DNA of 14,177 bases from an uncultured Flavobacteriia bacterium (GTDB taxonomy: Bacteria; Bacteroidota; Bacteroidia; Flavobacteriales_D; Crocinitomicaceae), in the NCBI GenBank assembly GCA_937975705.1, contig CALJTX010000001.1, positions 1 through 14,177 on the forward strand, written 5' to 3'. The number at the start of each line of letters is the position of its first letter. Positions within the stretch are counted from its first letter, which is position 1. The translations under genes and the position numbers were made by a program. Under the pieces are notes generated by a model, which was not told the origin of the DNA, did not search any database, and saw only the letters and a list, made by a program, of their open reading frames with translations. Below, one piece after another: positions 14,160-14,177 of this stretch.

Positions 14160-14177
14160 TCAGTTGATTTTTAAGAA
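14160..14177 (-). CDS. Possible last codons of an upstream gene, cut by the window edge
   Basis: On the minus strand the window begins with codons reading FLKIN and a TGA at 14162-14160, three bases before the ATG of the membrane-protein gene. Such tight spacing would fit an operon in which an unseen gene lies upstream. If the membrane protein is an anti-sigma-like regulator, that unseen gene might be a sigma factor. Five codons are far too little to be sure it is coding. Confidence 0.25.
   Translation of the reverse strand, partial: FLKIN

Noticed and set aside
1..14177. Mobile element, prophage or defence island
   Set aside because: I saw no transposase, integrase, phage structural gene, restriction or toxin gene, and no terminal repeats. 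The helicase alone is a usual chromosomal gene in this phylum.

Overview
The window looks like ordinary chromosome from a free-living Bacteroidota. A flavobacterial relative (Flavobacteriales, Crocinitomicaceae-like) is my inference. The support is three predicted secreted proteins ending in, or resembling, type IX secretion (T9SS) sorting domains: type A at 2990-5620, type B at 6809-8821 and a degenerate type A at 11728-12909. A PorP/SprF-like barrel, weak Shine-Dalgarno signals and promoter-like sequences of the Bacteroidota form (TTTG, then TAnnTTTG) fit as well. I see no rRNA, tRNA, CRISPR array, insertion sequence or prophage gene, and no gap over about 210 bases between genes.

Layout, left to right. 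(1) 1-410, minus strand: a short hotdog acyl-CoA thioesterase, followed one base later by the start of a gene that leaves the window. (2) 618-2912, plus: a Pif1/RecD-type SF1B DNA helicase with a C-terminal helix-turn-helix-like extension. (3) 2990-5620, plus: a large secreted multi-Ig/PKD adhesin-like protein with a type A sorting domain, ending at a strong hairpin terminator. (4) 5671-6738, minus: a stand-alone ketoacyl-ACP synthase III with an intact Cys-His-Asn triad. (5) 6809-8821, minus: a secreted protein with a lamin-tail-like head, Ig-like repeats and a type B sorting domain; it probably starts at TTG. (6) 8912-10676, minus: a two-gene unit of an ECF sigma factor and an overlapping protein that joins a short cytosolic segment, one membrane helix, a Ser/Thr-rich linker and an outer-membrane beta-barrel. 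(7) 10797-12909, plus, divergent from the sigma gene: a PorP/SprF-like barrel and a kelch-propeller protein with a degenerate type A tail. (8) 12906-14156, minus: an unrecognised single-pass membrane protein with a large periplasmic region, converging on the kelch gene through a shared TTAA.

The theme is the cell envelope and surface. The most interesting unit is 8912-12909. One polypeptide there appears to run from cytosol to outer membrane, is translationally coupled to an ECF sigma factor, and is divergent from a T9SS-type barrel and a putative surface propeller. I infer, without proof, a one-protein trans-envelope anti-sigma sensor controlling or sensing surface-protein export. The individual families are known; the circuit is the part worth testing.
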